A stretch of 64,000 nt of DNA from Pseudomonadota bacterium (GCA_021816775.1 JAKAXA010000017.1:1-64000); one strand, 5' to 3'; numbered from the stretch's first letter, positions 45,978 to 55,630 are shown. Translations and numbers: made by a program. Notes: generated by a model from the sequence alone, not told the origin.

Positions 45978-47048
45978 ATGCCCGTCGTCATCGCTCACCG
46001 CGGCGCGAGCGGCTACCTGCCGGAGCATACGCTGGCGGCCTACTACCTCGCGCTGCAGCAGGGCGCCGACGCGCTGGAGCCGGACCTGGTCATGACGCGG
46101 GACGGGGTGTTCGTGGCGCGTCACGAGAACGAGCTCGGCGGCACGACCGACGTGGCCGAGCACGCCCGCTTCGCCGCCCGTCGGGTCACCAAACGCATCG
46201 ATGACGAGCCGGTCACCGGCTGGTTCAGCGAGGATTTCACGCTCGAGGAGCTGAAGAGCCTGCGCGCCCGCGAGCGCATCCCGGCGCTGCGCCCGCACAA
46301 CAGCCGGTTCGACGGGCAGCTCGAGATCGCGACGCTCGAGGAGATCCTGCTGCTGCGCGAGCAGGCCGGCCGCGCGCGCGCGGCGCGCGCCGCCGCGCTC
46401 GGCCGGCCGGCACCGCCCCTCATCGGCCTGTATCCGGAGTTGAAGCATCCGAGTCATTTCGCGGCGTGCGGTCTGCCCATGGCCGAAGCGCTGCTCGCCG
46501 TGCTCGAGGCGCACGGATGCGCCGCGCCCGCGGCGCAGGTGTTCATCGAGTCGTTCGAGACCGGCATCCTGCGTACGCTGAGCGCCCTCAGCCGCGTGCC
46601 GCTGGTGCAGCTGATCGAGGCCGAGGGAGCCCCGTACGATGCGCGCGCGGCGGGCGAGGCGCGCACCTTCGCGCAGCTGACGACGCCGGCGGGGCTCGCC
46701 GAGGTGGCCACCTATGCAGCGGCGGTCGGGCCGGAGAAGTCCCTGGTGATCGCGCGCGATGCGCACGGACGGCTCGTGCATCCCACGCGGCTCGTCGCCG
46801 ACAGCCACGCGCACGGCCTCAAGGTCATTCCCTGGACATTCCGCGCGGAGAACGCGTTTCTGCCGGCCGAGGCGCGCACCGCGGGCGCCGCAGACGAGCG
46901 GGGCGATCTCGAGCAGGAGATCCGCCGTTTTCTCGCTGCCGGCATCGATGGGTTCTTTACAGATCAACCCGACATCGGCGTGCGCGCTCGCGACGGGTTT
47001 ATGCGCGCCGCGGATGCCGGCGCTGCAGGGCCGGACGCTGGGGCTTGA
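45978..47048 (+). CDS. glycerophosphodiester phosphodiesterase (GDPD/UgpQ-type)
   Basis: A 356-residue GDPD TIM-barrel enzyme. Catalytic and metal motifs: [12 protein letters not shown] (H and E), [10 protein letters not shown] (E, D), the H in HENEL, and the strand blocks [12 protein letters not shown] and GFFTDQPD. It hydrolyses glycerophosphodiesters to glycerol-3-phosphate and an alcohol; residue pattern is the bacterial GlpQ/UgpQ type. No clear signal peptide, so probably cytosolic. Three in-frame starts exist (GTG 45969, ATG 45972, ATG 45978); 45978 begins the conserved [10 protein letters not shown]. It overlaps promoter DNA of glgB. Confidence 0.9.
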   Translation: MPVVIAHRGASGYLPEHTLAAYYLALQQGADALEPDLVMTRDGVFVARHENELGGTTDVAEHARFAARRVTKRIDDEPVTGWFSEDFTLEELKSLRARERIPALRPHNSRFDGQLEIATLEEILLLREQAGRARAARAAALGRPAPPLIGLYPELKHPSHFAACGLPMAEALLAVLEAHGCAAPAAQVFIESFETGILRTLSALSRVPLVQLIEAEGAPYDARAAGEARTFAQLTTPAGLAEVATYAAAVGPEKSLVIARDAHGRLVHPTRLVADSHAHGLKVIPWTFRAENAFLPAEARTAGAADERGDLEQEIRRFLAAGIDGFFTDQPDIGVRARDGFMRAADAGAAGPDAGA

Positions 47049-47134
47049 CCTCAAGCGGGCCGTGGCGGCCGGCCGGTCAGGGTGTTGCCGCGGCCGATTG
47101 CCGTATACTAGCGGTATATGGGAGAAGAGGGCCC

Positions 47135-47434
47135 ATGACCGAAATCGCTGATACGTTCGATTCCGCATTCACCAAGGCCGTTGATCTGGGCAACAAGATC
47201 GCGGACAAGGACCGCGACGCCGATCTGTGGGACATCGCCGACGGGCTGCTCGCCGGTGCGCTGCAGTACTGGCTCTATTCGCGCCAGCCCTGCGGCGATC
47301 CGCGCTGCCAGGACTGCATGCCGATCAGCACGGCCGAGGGCCGCATGGCTGAACTGAAGCGCCTGATCGAGCAGCTGGCCGCCGAGAGCGAGTACTTTCA
47401 TACCCCGACCGACTCGAACGCGGGCCGCGCCTAG
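47135..47434 (+). CDS. small Cys-rich conserved protein
   Basis: A 99-residue protein with three closely spaced Cys (motif QPCGDPRCQDCMP, residues about 51-63), suggesting a metal or Fe-S site or disulfide redox function. The rest is predicted helical. I recognise no domain. AGAGGG lies 3-4 nt before the ATG and TATACT (47104-47109) may be the -10. It ends 67 nt before the ferredoxin-NADP reductase, which fits a redox function but does not prove it. Confidence 0.65.
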   Translation: MTEIADTFDSAFTKAVDLGNKIADKDRDADLWDIADGLLAGALQYWLYSRQPCGDPRCQDCMPISTAEGRMAELKRLIEQLAAESEYFHTPTDSNAGRA

Positions 47435-47501
47435 CGGCGCGCCGCGCTCTGAAGCTCTGTAGAATGGCGGCTTTGCACCCGATGGGGGCGAAGTGAGCCA
47501 C

Positions 47502-48560
47502 ATGAGCGAGCACAGCGCAGCACCTCAAGGGGGCGCGCCGATCGACGTCGACGCGCTGATCGTCGGGGCCGGGCCCTGCGGACTGTTTCAGGTGTTTGAA
47601 CTCGGCCTGCTCGGCATCAAGGCGCACGTGGTCGACTCGCTGGCGCATCCCGGGGGGCAGTGCACGGAGCTCTACCCCGACAAGCCCATTTATGACATTC
47701 CGGCGCTGCCGGTCTGCGGCGCGCAGGAGCTGATCGACCGGCTGCTCGAGCAGATCAAGCCCTTCAACCCGCAGTTCCATCTCGGCCAGGAGGTCACGGC
47801 GCTCGTGCGCCGCGCGGACGGCCGCTTCGAGCTGAGCACCGCCGCCGGCACGCGCTTCAACGCCGGCACCGTGGTGATCGCCGCGGGCGTCGGCTCGTTC
47901 CAACCGCGCCGCATCGGCATCGAGGGGGCCGAGGCGTTCGAGGGCGGGGCGATTCAGTATCGCGTCAAGGAGGCCGCCGCGCTGGCCGGCCGGCACATCG
48001 TCATCTTCGGCGGCGGCGACTCGGCGCTCGACTGGACGCTCGAGCTGGTGCCGAAGGCCAAGAGCGTGACGCTGGTGCACCGCCGCGCCGAATTCCGCGC
48101 CGCCCCGGCCTCGGTGGCCAGGATGCGCGAGCTGGTCGCCGCCGGGCGCATGCGCTGCTACGAGGCGCTGCCGCATTCACTGATCACCGAGGGGGCTCGC
48201 CTGACCGGGGTGCACGTCAAGAAGCCCGACGGCGGCACCGAGGCGCTCGCAGCCGAGCAGCTGCTCGTGTTCTTCGGGCTGCACCCGAAGCTCGGGCCTA
48301 TCGCCGAGTGGGGTCTGGAGCTCGACAAGCGCGCCCTCAAGGTCGATACCGAGCGATTCCAGACCAGCGTGCCCGGCATTTTCGCCGTCGGCGACATCAA
48401 CACCTATCCCGGCAAGAAGAAGCTCATTCTCTCGGGTTTTCACGAGGCGGCGCTCGCCGCCTTCGGCATCCAGCATCATCTGTATCCCGAGAAGCGCCAG
48501 TTCCTGCAGTACACGACCACGAGCCCCATCATGCATCAGCGGCTCGGCGTTCCCGACTGA
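47502..48560 (+). CDS. ferredoxin/flavodoxin-NADP+ reductase, thioredoxin-reductase-like
   Basis: A 352-residue flavoprotein with two dinucleotide-binding folds: FAD motif GAGPCG near the N-terminus and a NADPH motif GGGDSALDW near the middle. It lacks the CxxC pair of thioredoxin reductases, which marks the TrxR-like FNR type, and ends with the extended tail [18 protein letters not shown]. It transfers electrons between NADPH and ferredoxin or flavodoxin. A GTG at 47493 in frame is an alternative start. TAGAAT (47460-47465) may be the -10. Confidence 0.92.
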   Translation: MSEHSAAPQGGAPIDVDALIVGAGPCGLFQVFELGLLGIKAHVVDSLAHPGGQCTELYPDKPIYDIPALPVCGAQELIDRLLEQIKPFNPQFHLGQEVTALVRRADGRFELSTAAGTRFNAGTVVIAAGVGSFQPRRIGIEGAEAFEGGAIQYRVKEAAALAGRHIVIFGGGDSALDWTLELVPKAKSVTLVHRRAEFRAAPASVARMRELVAAGRMRCYEALPHSLITEGARLTGVHVKKPDGGTEALAAEQLLVFFGLHPKLGPIAEWGLELDKRALKVDTERFQTSVPGIFAVGDINTYPGKKKLILSGFHEAALAAFGIQHHLYPEKRQFLQYTTTSPIMHQRLGVPD

Positions 48561-48586
48561 GCGGCGGCGCGGCGGAGGCAGACCCG

Positions 48587-49456
48587 ATGGATCCTCGGCT
48601 CGCTGATTTGATCAAGCTCCTTGATCTGGAGCGGCTCGAGGTCGATCTGTTTCGCGGTGAGAGCCGCGACATCGGCAGCCCCCAGGTCTTCGGGGGCCAG
48701 GTGCTCGGACAGGCGCTCACCGCGGCCGCCGCCACGGTCGAGGGCCGCATCGTGCACTCGCTGCACGCGTACTTCCTGCGCCGCGGCGATTTCAACGCAC
48801 CGATCGTATACCAAGTCGACCGCAGCCTCGACGGGCACGCCTTCTGCAATCGCCGCGTGGTGGCCATCCAGCACGGTGCGCCCATATTCACCATGGCCGC
48901 CTCGTTCCAGATCGTCGAGGAGGGCTTCGATCATCAGCTCGAGATGCCGCAGGTGCCGCCGCCGGAGTCGCTGCCCGACTCGAGCCGCCCGCCGCCGCAG
49001 CTGCTCGAGCGTCTGCCGCAGGCCGTGCGGCGCTTTCTCGAGCGGCCGCGGCCCTTCGAGTTCCGCCTGGTGCAGCCGATGGAGTTCCTGCTGGCGGGCC
49101 GCGCGCCGCCGGCGCGTCAGGTGTGGTTCCGGGCGGTCGACCGGTTGCCCGACGACGAGAGCCTGCACCGCCGGCTGCTCGCGTACCTGTCGGACTATTT
49201 TCTGCTCGACACGGCAACGCTGCCGCACGGCAAGACGTCATTCAGCGACGCGCTGGTCATGGCGAGCATCGATCATGCCATGTGGTTTCATCGGCCGCTG
49301 CGCGTCGATGACTGGCTGTTGTATGCGGTCGAGAGCCCGAGCGCCTCGGGCGCGCGCGGCTTCGCGCGCGCCGAGGTCTACGGGCGCGACGGCAGGCTGG
49401 TCGCGAGTACGGCGCAGGAAGGGCTCGTGCGGCTGCGCAGGCCCCCGCCGACCTAA
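48587..49456 (+). CDS. tesB: acyl-CoA thioesterase II (TesB)
   Basis: A 289-residue double hot-dog thioesterase. Conserved blocks: FGGQVLGQALTAA, LHAYFLRRGD, FTMAASFQ and SIDHAMWFHRPLRVDDWLLY, which carry the catalytic Asp/Gln/Thr network. It hydrolyses medium- and long-chain acyl-CoA in the cytosol. GGAGG lies 8 nt before the ATG at 48587. It lies 27 bp after the FNR gene and may share its transcript. The final 4 bases overlap the convergent membrane-protein gene. Confidence 0.94.
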   Translation: MDPRLADLIKLLDLERLEVDLFRGESRDIGSPQVFGGQVLGQALTAAAATVEGRIVHSLHAYFLRRGDFNAPIVYQVDRSLDGHAFCNRRVVAIQHGAPIFTMAASFQIVEEGFDHQLEMPQVPPPESLPDSSRPPPQLLERLPQAVRRFLERPRPFEFRLVQPMEFLLAGRAPPARQVWFRAVDRLPDDESLHRRLLAYLSDYFLLDTATLPHGKTSFSDALVMASIDHAMWFHRPLRVDDWLLYAVESPSASGARGFARAEVYGRDGRLVASTAQEGLVRLRRPPPT

Positions 49457-50019
49457 CTCCGCTGCGCGTGCGCCTTCGAGAGCAGCGGCACGCCCCGGGC
49501 GGCGCGCGTGGTGAGCGCACCGACGAGCAGCAGAGCGGCGAACGTCACGGCGTTGAGCACCAGGACCTGGGTCAGGATGCCGGAAGTGAAAGCGCCCGCG
49601 GCCGCGCCGACGATCCGGCTGACGGCCCACAGCACACTCTCGTAGACGGCGAACGCGGTTGCGAACGTCGCCACGATGCCCACGGTGCGCGGGACACGGC
49701 GCGCCACCGAGCCCGCCGCCCACGTGGCCGCGAGCAGCGCCGCGCCGACGAGCGCGCCCCAGCCGAACGCCACCGCCCCGACCGGGAACTTGAGCAGCGT
49801 GAAGCCGATCAGTTCGCTGCCGAGCCACAGCAGCCCGATGGAGAGCAGCGCCTGCCCGCGACGCTGACGCAGAGCGCAGATCGCGGCGAACGCGACCAGC
49901 GGGACCGCGCAGGTCAGTCCCGCGCTGAACAGCGCCGTGGCGAGCACGAATGCCGCCAGCCACGCCGCGCGGGCACCCCAGGAGGCGGATGATCGGTGCG
50001 GATGCATATTGGACGTCAT
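49453..50019 (-). CDS. small polytopic membrane protein downstream of btuB
   Basis: A 188-residue protein with about five to six hydrophobic segments (residues 18-45, 55-78, 82-103, 110-130, 135-170). No family is recognised. It follows btuB by 69 bp in the same direction, but has its own -10 (TACAAT 50031-50026) exactly 6 nt before ATG 50019, with CTGCCA at 50054-50049 as -35; the transcript should be leaderless. A B12-related role is only a suggestion from position. Confidence 0.75.
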   Translation of the reverse strand: MTSNMHPHRSSASWGARAAWLAAFVLATALFSAGLTCAVPLVAFAAICALRQRRGQALLSIGLLWLGSELIGFTLLKFPVGAVAFGWGALVGAALLAATWAAGSVARRVPRTVGIVATFATAFAVYESVLWAVSRIVGAAAGAFTSGILTQVLVLNAVTFAALLLVGALTTRAARGVPLLSKAHAQRS

Positions 50020-50054
50020 AGGATCATTGTACCGTGTCGGCGGCGCTCTGGCAG
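50020..50054 (-). promoter_or_regulatory. promoter of predicted leaderless membrane-protein transcript
   Basis: CTGCCA (50054-50049), 17 bp, TACAAT (50031-50026), 6 nt, then ATG 50019 on the minus strand. It gives the btuB-downstream gene its own start. Confidence 0.6.
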
Positions 50055-50088
50055 CCCATCGGACGGTGCCCGCGCGGCGTGGCTTGAC

Positions 50089-52041
50089 TCACGGGCCGAG
50101 CGGCCGCCAGGTCAGTCCCACGAACAGCCCGAAGGGCACCGAATTGTAGCTGTAGGCGGTCTCGTATCGTTTGTCGAACAGGTTCTCGGCGCGCACGTTC
50201 CAGCGCAGGGTAGGCCCGATCGGTCCGCCCGCGGTCAACGTCACGGTGGTATAGCTGCCCAGTGTCACGGGCAGGGTCGCGAAGGCCGGCGTGTACGTGA
50301 CATCCGGCCGCGGGCCGGTGTAATGAGCGACCAGGGCGGTCCATACGCGCCCGAAGCTGTACTCGAGACTGACATTGGCGATGCTGCGCGCGAGGCGCTG
50401 CAGGGTCGGATGCCCGGGGCTGCTGAGGGCGAGCGGCTGCTGCAGGGTCAGGTTCGCCTCGTAGCTCCATCGCCGCCAAGCGCCGTGAGCGCTGAGCTCG
50501 AGCCCACGGGTGCGGGTACGGGCGATGTTCTGAAACTGCGTCAGAGCGCTGGGTGTCGTGCCATAGCCCCACAGGTCGCTGCCGGTGGTCTGGAACAGCG
50601 TGACGCGCACCTCGTTCAATGCCTTCGACCACTGCAGCGCTGCCTCGACCGTGTGCGCCGTCTCGGGCTTCAGGTGCGGATTGGCGGCCCAGTAGGGGCT
50701 GTTGTAGTAGAGGTAGCCGAGGGGGGGCGCGTTGAACGCGCTGGCGTAACTGGCGATCGCCTTGAACCCGTGGCCGAGCGCGCGTCCGTAGCCGGCGAAG
50801 AAGGTGTTCTCGTTGCCGGTGTAGCCGTCGACCTGATCGTGGCGCACATTGAGCTGCAGCTCGTTGCCGCCGAGCGAGCCGTCGAGGCCGGCGAACACCG
50901 CGGTGAGGCCGCGCGAGGTGCTCGGGATGCCGCCCTGTCCGGTGCTCGTAACCGATTGGTGCTGATGAGTCGCGCCCCCGGTCAGCGTCCAACTCTTCGA
51001 CAGCCGGACCACGTTGCGCCACAGCACATCCAGGTTGGTCGAGCGGTATGTCGCGGGATAGCTGCCGAGATTGATGTCGGCGGTGCGCTCGCGCGAGAGG
51101 CTCAGGTGCGAGGTCCAGATCGAGCCGAAGCGATTGTCGCTGAACAGCTGCAGCAGTGACTGTTTGGTGCGTCCGCCGGAAGTGTCGTTGTCGTAGGTAT
51201 AGCGTCCGTCGCTCAGGAATGCGCGTGCCCCGAGCTGTTGGTGAGCGGCGAGGTCCTGCACGACCGATCCATTGACCGTCAGGTTGTGGTAGCCGTCGGA
51301 CCTGTTGGAGGTGACGAAAGTGCTTTGCGCCGGGTTGATCGAGGGGATGCCGGCGGTCGTGTAGCGGCTGACGCCGGCCTGCAGGCGAGTGTGATCGATC
51401 TGTCCACTTGCGTTGGCCGAGACCGCGACCGTGTTTCGGCTGCCCGCGCCGAGCGAGACGTCGGCCCGCCGCCTGCGGCCACCCTCGCGCGTGGTGATCA
51501 GGATCGCTCCGCCGATGGCCCCCGAGCCGTAGATCGCCGAGACGTTGCCATGAATGACCTCGATGCGCTGGATCTGATCGGTGGTGAGATTCTCCAGGTA
51601 GTTGCTGCCGCCGGAGGCGTCCTGGGGCGTGATCGGCACGCCATTCACCAGGACCAGCACCCCCGCGTCGACGCCACCGAAGCCCTCGAGGTAGGTCGTG
51701 GCCGGCTGTCCGGGGCCCCCGTTGGAGGTGATCTGCACGCCGGCGACCCGTTGCAGCAGCGTCGTCAGGTTCTTCACGCCGCTTCTCTCGATCTGCTCGC
51801 GGGTGATCACGCTCACGCTTGGCAGCGTCTCGGACAGAGCCTGGGGAAAGGTAGCGGCCGATATGACTACGGTCGGCACCGCGCCCGCCGCGGGCGCCGC
51901 GACGGCCGGCGCGCCGGTCGCGGCCAGGCACAACAGCAGCGCCAGGGCGCCTCGCGCGCCGCCGGCCGGGGTCAGGCTCTCAGGCGCGCGCGTGAGGCGG
52001 GAATGTGCAGAGGAGGGAAGCGGAATCGGCATCAATCGCAT
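50089..52041 (-). CDS. btuB: TonB-dependent vitamin B12 receptor (BtuB)
   Basis: A 650-residue outer-membrane receptor of the BtuB subgroup. Signal segment (about 28-50), TonB-box-like PTVVISAA, plug domain (about 65-165, with SVSVITREQIERSG and RIEVIHGNVSAIYGSGAIGGAILI) and a 22-strand barrel ending in the aromatic-rich LTWRPLGP. The cobalamin riboswitch directly upstream makes the B12 assignment strong. ATG 52041 has GGAG 7 nt upstream; a longer frame begins at 52098. It supplies corrinoids to the pathway whose late genes lie at 9.5-13.2 kb. Confidence 0.93.
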   Translation of the reverse strand: MRLMPIPLPSSAHSRLTRAPESLTPAGGARGALALLLCLAATGAPAVAAPAAGAVPTVVISAATFPQALSETLPSVSVITREQIERSGVKNLTTLLQRVAGVQITSNGGPGQPATTYLEGFGGVDAGVLVLVNGVPITPQDASGGSNYLENLTTDQIQRIEVIHGNVSAIYGSGAIGGAILITTREGGRRRRADVSLGAGSRNTVAVSANASGQIDHTRLQAGVSRYTTAGIPSINPAQSTFVTSNRSDGYHNLTVNGSVVQDLAAHQQLGARAFLSDGRYTYDNDTSGGRTKQSLLQLFSDNRFGSIWTSHLSLSRERTADINLGSYPATYRSTNLDVLWRNVVRLSKSWTLTGGATHQHQSVTSTGQGGIPSTSRGLTAVFAGLDGSLGGNELQLNVRHDQVDGYTGNENTFFAGYGRALGHGFKAIASYASAFNAPPLGYLYYNSPYWAANPHLKPETAHTVEAALQWSKALNEVRVTLFQTTGSDLWGYGTTPSALTQFQNIARTRTRGLELSAHGAWRRWSYEANLTLQQPLALSSPGHPTLQRLARSIANVSLEYSFGRVWTALVAHYTGPRPDVTYTPAFATLPVTLGSYTTVTLTAGGPIGPTLRWNVRAENLFDKRYETAYSYNSVPFGLFVGLTWRPLGP

Positions 52042-52265
52042 CGCAGTGCTCCGTAGCGGTGCCCCGTCGGGGGCGTGGCAACGACAGCCGATGCGCATGA
52101 CAGCTTCGAACGCACAGTCCGCGCGCCGAGCTGTTTGCTCCGCACACGCCTCTTGCGTCGCTCTGCGTGGAACGTCGATCCCACGGCCCGCGCACCGGTT
52201 CCAGTGTCACCGCTGCGAATGACCGCTCCGTGTGGTGCTCCCCGCCCACCGGTTGGGTGACCGCG

Positions 52266-52445
52266 CTGGCAGGTCTCCTGGCTTGCGGGTCGTGATCGTG
52301 CGTCCGGCCTTCCCAGTATTCCCAGTGGCCATATTGGACGCGGACTCGCCGCTTACAGTTACGGGGGTAGCCACGGCATCGACTTGTGTGAAGTCTCACC
52401 GCGTTCCCTCTTGCCTCCCCGGCGAGAGCCGGGGAACCAGCACGT
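52266..52445 (-). ncRNA. cobalamin (B12) riboswitch upstream of btuB
   Basis: On the minus strand the order is: hairpin CCCCGGCTCTCGCCGGGG (near 52434-52417), AGGGAACGCGGTGAG (52409-52395), the GCCACTG block (52329-52323), GGGAAGG (52314-52308) and the B12 box AAGCCAGGAGACCTGCC (52284-52268). It should repress btuB when B12 is high. Promoter candidate TTGACG at 52481-52476. Confidence 0.95.
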
Positions 52446-52503
52446 AGCCTGTAGTCTCCTCAATTCGATCGCAGGCGTCAAGCCGCCGCGCGCGGCGCGC
52501 TCG

Positions 52504-52944
52504 TCAGGAACGCGAGGCGAGCCGCCGGCTGCGGGCCATCCAGGACTCATCGGCGAGGTTCATTGCCGAGACCGTGCTCAACACCAGCATCACGATGGTG
52601 GTGGTTCTGGTGAGGGGATCGTGCCGCACGAACCACGCGGCGCCCAGGTTGAAAATCAGCAGCAGTGCCGCGTTCACGCGGATCGAGCCGGCCGTGCCGC
52701 GCTGATCGCGCGTGTCGGGGAAGAAGATCCCGAAGTCCCCGGGGCGCCGGTGCAGCAGCAGGCGCAGCGCCAGGGAGAGCGCACCGAGGGCGAGCAGCAG
52801 CGGCAGCACGGTGTCCGCCAGAGCCGCCGCTCCGATGCGCAGCGCGACGCACCAGAACGGCAGCGGCCAGCTCGCGAGCGCCGCGCACGCGAGCACCCGG
52901 ACCGCGAGGCTCGGGCGAGGGGCGGGCGGGACCGGCCGGCTCAC
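52504..52944 (-). CDS. small membrane protein paired with the D-2-hydroxyacid dehydrogenase
   Basis: A 146-residue protein with about four hydrophobic segments (residues 14-36, 42-62, 88-106 and 112-132). No recognised domain. Its ATG overlaps the end of the upstream dehydrogenase gene as ATGA (52941-52944), so it is co-translated. It might be a membrane anchor or partner for the flavoenzyme, which is inference. Confidence 0.65.
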   Translation of the reverse strand: MSRPVPPAPRPSLAVRVLACAALASWPLPFWCVALRIGAAALADTVLPLLLALGALSLALRLLLHRRPGDFGIFFPDTRDQRGTAGSIRVNAALLLIFNLGAAWFVRHDPLTRTTTIVMLVLSTVSAMNLADESWMARSRRLASRS

Positions 52945-54371
52945 CGCTGCTCCCGCAGGACTTTGCCCGGGTTCAGGATGCCGTTGGGATCGAAGGCACG
53001 CTTCAGGGCATGCATCAGTTCCAGCTCCACCGGCGGCGCGTAGCGCTCGAGCTCGGCGACCTTGAGCCGACCGATGCCGTGCTCGGCGCTGATGCTGCCG
53101 TCGAACTCGCTCACCAGGTTATGGATCGCGCGCTTGACGGTCTGCCCGCGCGCGAGAAACGCGGTGCGGTCGGCCGCGCCCGCCTGGTTGATGTTGAAGT
53201 GAAGGTTGCCGTCGCCCACGTGGCCGTAGGCGACCAGGCGGCCGTCGGGCACGTGATCGCGCACCCATTGACCGGCGCGCCTGATGAATGCGGGGATCGC
53301 CGCCACCGGGACGGAGATGTCATGTTTGAGGCTCGCGCCGTCACGCCGCTGCGCTTCGGGGATCGTCTCGCGCAGCTTCCACAGGGCCGATCGTTCGCGT
53401 TCGTTGCGTGCGAGAACGGCATCCTCCACGAGGCCCTCCTCGAGCGCCGGCTCGAGGCATTCGGTCAGCATCGCATCACACGGGTCCGCCGCGCGCGCCG
53501 AGGTCAGCTCGCACAACACATACCACGCGTGGGCAGCCCCGAGCGGGTCGCGCACGCCCGGGATGTGCTGTGTGGTCAGCTCAAGCGCGAGGCGCGGAAT
53601 GAGCTCAAAGGAGCTCACCCGCTCGCCGCTCGCCTCGCGCAGCCGGGCGAGCAGCTCGACGGCCGCGCCCGGATCGCGCACCGCCGCGAACGCGGTCGCC
53701 GTCGCGCGGATGCGCGCAAAGAGCTTGAGGCTCGCGGCGGTGATGATGCCGAGAGTGCCCTCGGCGCCGAGAAACAGGGACTTGATGTCATAGCCGGTGT
53801 TGTCCTTACGCAGCCGGGTGAGCGAGGACAGCAGCCGCCCGTCGGCGAGCGCCACCTCGAGCCCCAGCACCAGATCGCGCATCATGCCGTAGCGCAGCAC
53901 GTGCACCCCGCCGGCATTGGTCGAGAGGTTGCCGCCGATCTGACAGCTGCCCTCGGAGCCGAGGCTGAGGGGGAAGAAGCGCTGCGCGGCCTCGGCCGCA
54001 CGCTGCACGTCGGCGAGCACGCAGCCGGCTTCGGCGATCAGGGCGTCGTTGGGTGCATCGACCGCGCGGATGCGGTTCAGCCGCGAGAGGCTGATCACGA
54101 GCTGAGCGCCGCTGTCATCCGGCGTGGCGCCGCCGCAATAGCCGGTGTTGCCGCCCTGGGGCACGACGCCGATACGCTGCGCATTGCACAGGGCGAGGAG
54201 CTGCGCGACCTGCCCGGCCGTGTCGGGCTGTGCGACGGCGAATGCACGGCCGTGGTAAAGCTCACGGTGATCGGTCAGAAAGGGCGCCAGGTCCGAGTCG
54301 GCCGTGAGCAGGCGGCCCGGCCCTACAATGCGGGCGAGGCGCTCGAGCAGCGGCGGTGCGGGGGCGCTCAT
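52941..54371 (-). CDS. FAD-linked D-2-hydroxyacid dehydrogenase (GlcD/D2HGDH-type)
   Basis: A 476-residue FAD-binding oxidoreductase of the PCMH type. FAD-site blocks: VPQGGNTGYCGGA and SLGSEGSCQIGGNLSTNAGGVHVLRYG; the C-terminal FAD-oxidase domain has GHVGDGNLHFNI and AEHGIGRLK, where the metal and substrate contact residues lie. It oxidises D-lactate, D-2-hydroxyglutarate or a related acid, passing electrons to the respiratory chain. D-2-hydroxyglutarate is favoured slightly by the GHVGDGNLH block, not certain. The membrane protein that follows overlaps it. Confidence 0.9.
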   Translation of the reverse strand: MSAPAPPLLERLARIVGPGRLLTADSDLAPFLTDHRELYHGRAFAVAQPDTAGQVAQLLALCNAQRIGVVPQGGNTGYCGGATPDDSGAQLVISLSRLNRIRAVDAPNDALIAEAGCVLADVQRAAEAAQRFFPLSLGSEGSCQIGGNLSTNAGGVHVLRYGMMRDLVLGLEVALADGRLLSSLTRLRKDNTGYDIKSLFLGAEGTLGIITAASLKLFARIRATATAFAAVRDPGAAVELLARLREASGERVSSFELIPRLALELTTQHIPGVRDPLGAAHAWYVLCELTSARAADPCDAMLTECLEPALEEGLVEDAVLARNERERSALWKLRETIPEAQRRDGASLKHDISVPVAAIPAFIRRAGQWVRDHVPDGRLVAYGHVGDGNLHFNINQAGAADRTAFLARGQTVKRAIHNLVSEFDGSISAEHGIGRLKVAELERYAPPVELELMHALKRAFDPNGILNPGKVLREQR

Positions 54372-54453
54372 CGGCCCGCCCGCAGGCAGTGAAAGACGTC
54401 CATCGGCAAAGGACTATGCCTCACGGAGCCCGCTGCGCAAAACACCCCGCGGC

Positions 54454-55497
54454 TCAGTGCAGCGCCCCGCCGAGCGCGCGGCCGAGCAGATAGGTCACGA
54501 GCCCGGCCGCGCCGCCGATCAGCACCATGCGCAGCGCGCCGCGCAGCGCGTGCCGGCCGGTGAACAGGCTGATCGCCAGACCCACCAGGAACAGCGTCGC
54601 CGCGGTCAGGGCGGCGGCGACCACGACGGCCCCGCCGCCGGTGCCGCCCGCCAGAAAGGGCACCAGCGGCACCGCTGCGCCAAAGGCAAAGGAAAGGAAC
54701 GAGGACCAGGCTGCGCCCCAGGGCGAGCCCAGCAGCTCCGGACTCAGCCCGAGCTCCTCGCGGGCGAGCACATCCAGGGCGTGCTCGGGCCGGGACAGCA
54801 GCGACTGACTGACCTCCCGCGCCTGCGGCAGGGGCATGCCGCGGGCGGCGTAGATCAGCGCCAGCTCCTCGGCTTCCTCTTCAGGGTACTCGGCGATTTC
54901 GGCGCGCTCGAGCGCAATCTGGTACTCGTACATCTCGCGCTGCGAGCGCACCGAGACGTACTCGCCGGCCGCCATGGACAGAGCGCCGGCCAGCAGTCCT
55001 GCGACGCCCGTGAGCAGCACCCAGCCGGCGGCATTGCTCGCGCCCGAGATGCCCATGACCAGACTGGCGTTGGCGAGCAGGCCGTCGTTGACGCCGAACA
55101 CCGTCGCCCGGAGGTTCCCGCCGAGACCGCCACGGTGCCGCGCTCCGACCTCCGACAGGGTCGTCGGCATGTCGTGGCCGGCCACGGCCGGGCCGCTGTA
55201 CACCGAGAGGCCCCGCAGCTTCATGGCGGCCAACACGGAGCGCAGTGCCCGGGGCCCGAACCAGTGGACCAGGCGGGCCACCACGCGGGCGCGCGCCGAA
55301 GGTCGGAACTCGAGTGTGAGTGATCCGCCCGAGCGGCGCGCGGACTCCTCCCAGCGCTGCGCCTGCTCTTCGGCGGCGGCGGCCAGCTGCTCGAACAGGC
55401 GCCGGTGGTGCGGATCGCTCTGCGCAGCGGCGACGTGACGGTACAGCCAGGCCGATTCCTTCTCGTGCAGCCAGCTCACCGCGACGTCGTGGGTCAT
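54454..55497 (-). CDS. VIT1/CCC1-family metal transporter with N-terminal ferritin-like domain
   Basis: A 347-residue protein. Residues 1-135 form a helical ferritin/rubrerythrin-like domain with conserved acidic and His residues (HEKESAWLY, HHRRLFEQL, EEQAQRWEE). The C-terminal 210 residues are VIT1-like with about five membrane helices, including VFGVNDGLLANASLVMGISGA and SMAAGEYVSVRSQREM. This resembles membrane-bound ferritin A (MbfA), an iron exporter. Putative function: Fe or Mn export with binding on the cytosolic domain. Start ATG 55497. Confidence 0.85.
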   Translation of the reverse strand: MTHDVAVSWLHEKESAWLYRHVAAAQSDPHHRRLFEQLAAAAEEQAQRWEESARRSGGSLTLEFRPSARARVVARLVHWFGPRALRSVLAAMKLRGLSVYSGPAVAGHDMPTTLSEVGARHRGGLGGNLRATVFGVNDGLLANASLVMGISGASNAAGWVLLTGVAGLLAGALSMAAGEYVSVRSQREMYEYQIALERAEIAEYPEEEAEELALIYAARGMPLPQAREVSQSLLSRPEHALDVLAREELGLSPELLGSPWGAAWSSFLSFAFGAAVPLVPFLAGGTGGGAVVVAAALTAATLFLVGLAISLFTGRHALRGALRMVLIGGAAGLVTYLLGRALGGALH

Positions 55498-55630
55498 AGC
55501 CGCTGCGGCCGCTCGAACCCCGGGCAGAGCGCCGTCGGGCGCGCGTCAGCCGCTCGAGCCTCAGGGCCGCGGCGCGTCACAGGACGCACGCACGGGGCGG
55601 AGCAACATCCGGGCGGTACGCGGCGCAGAC

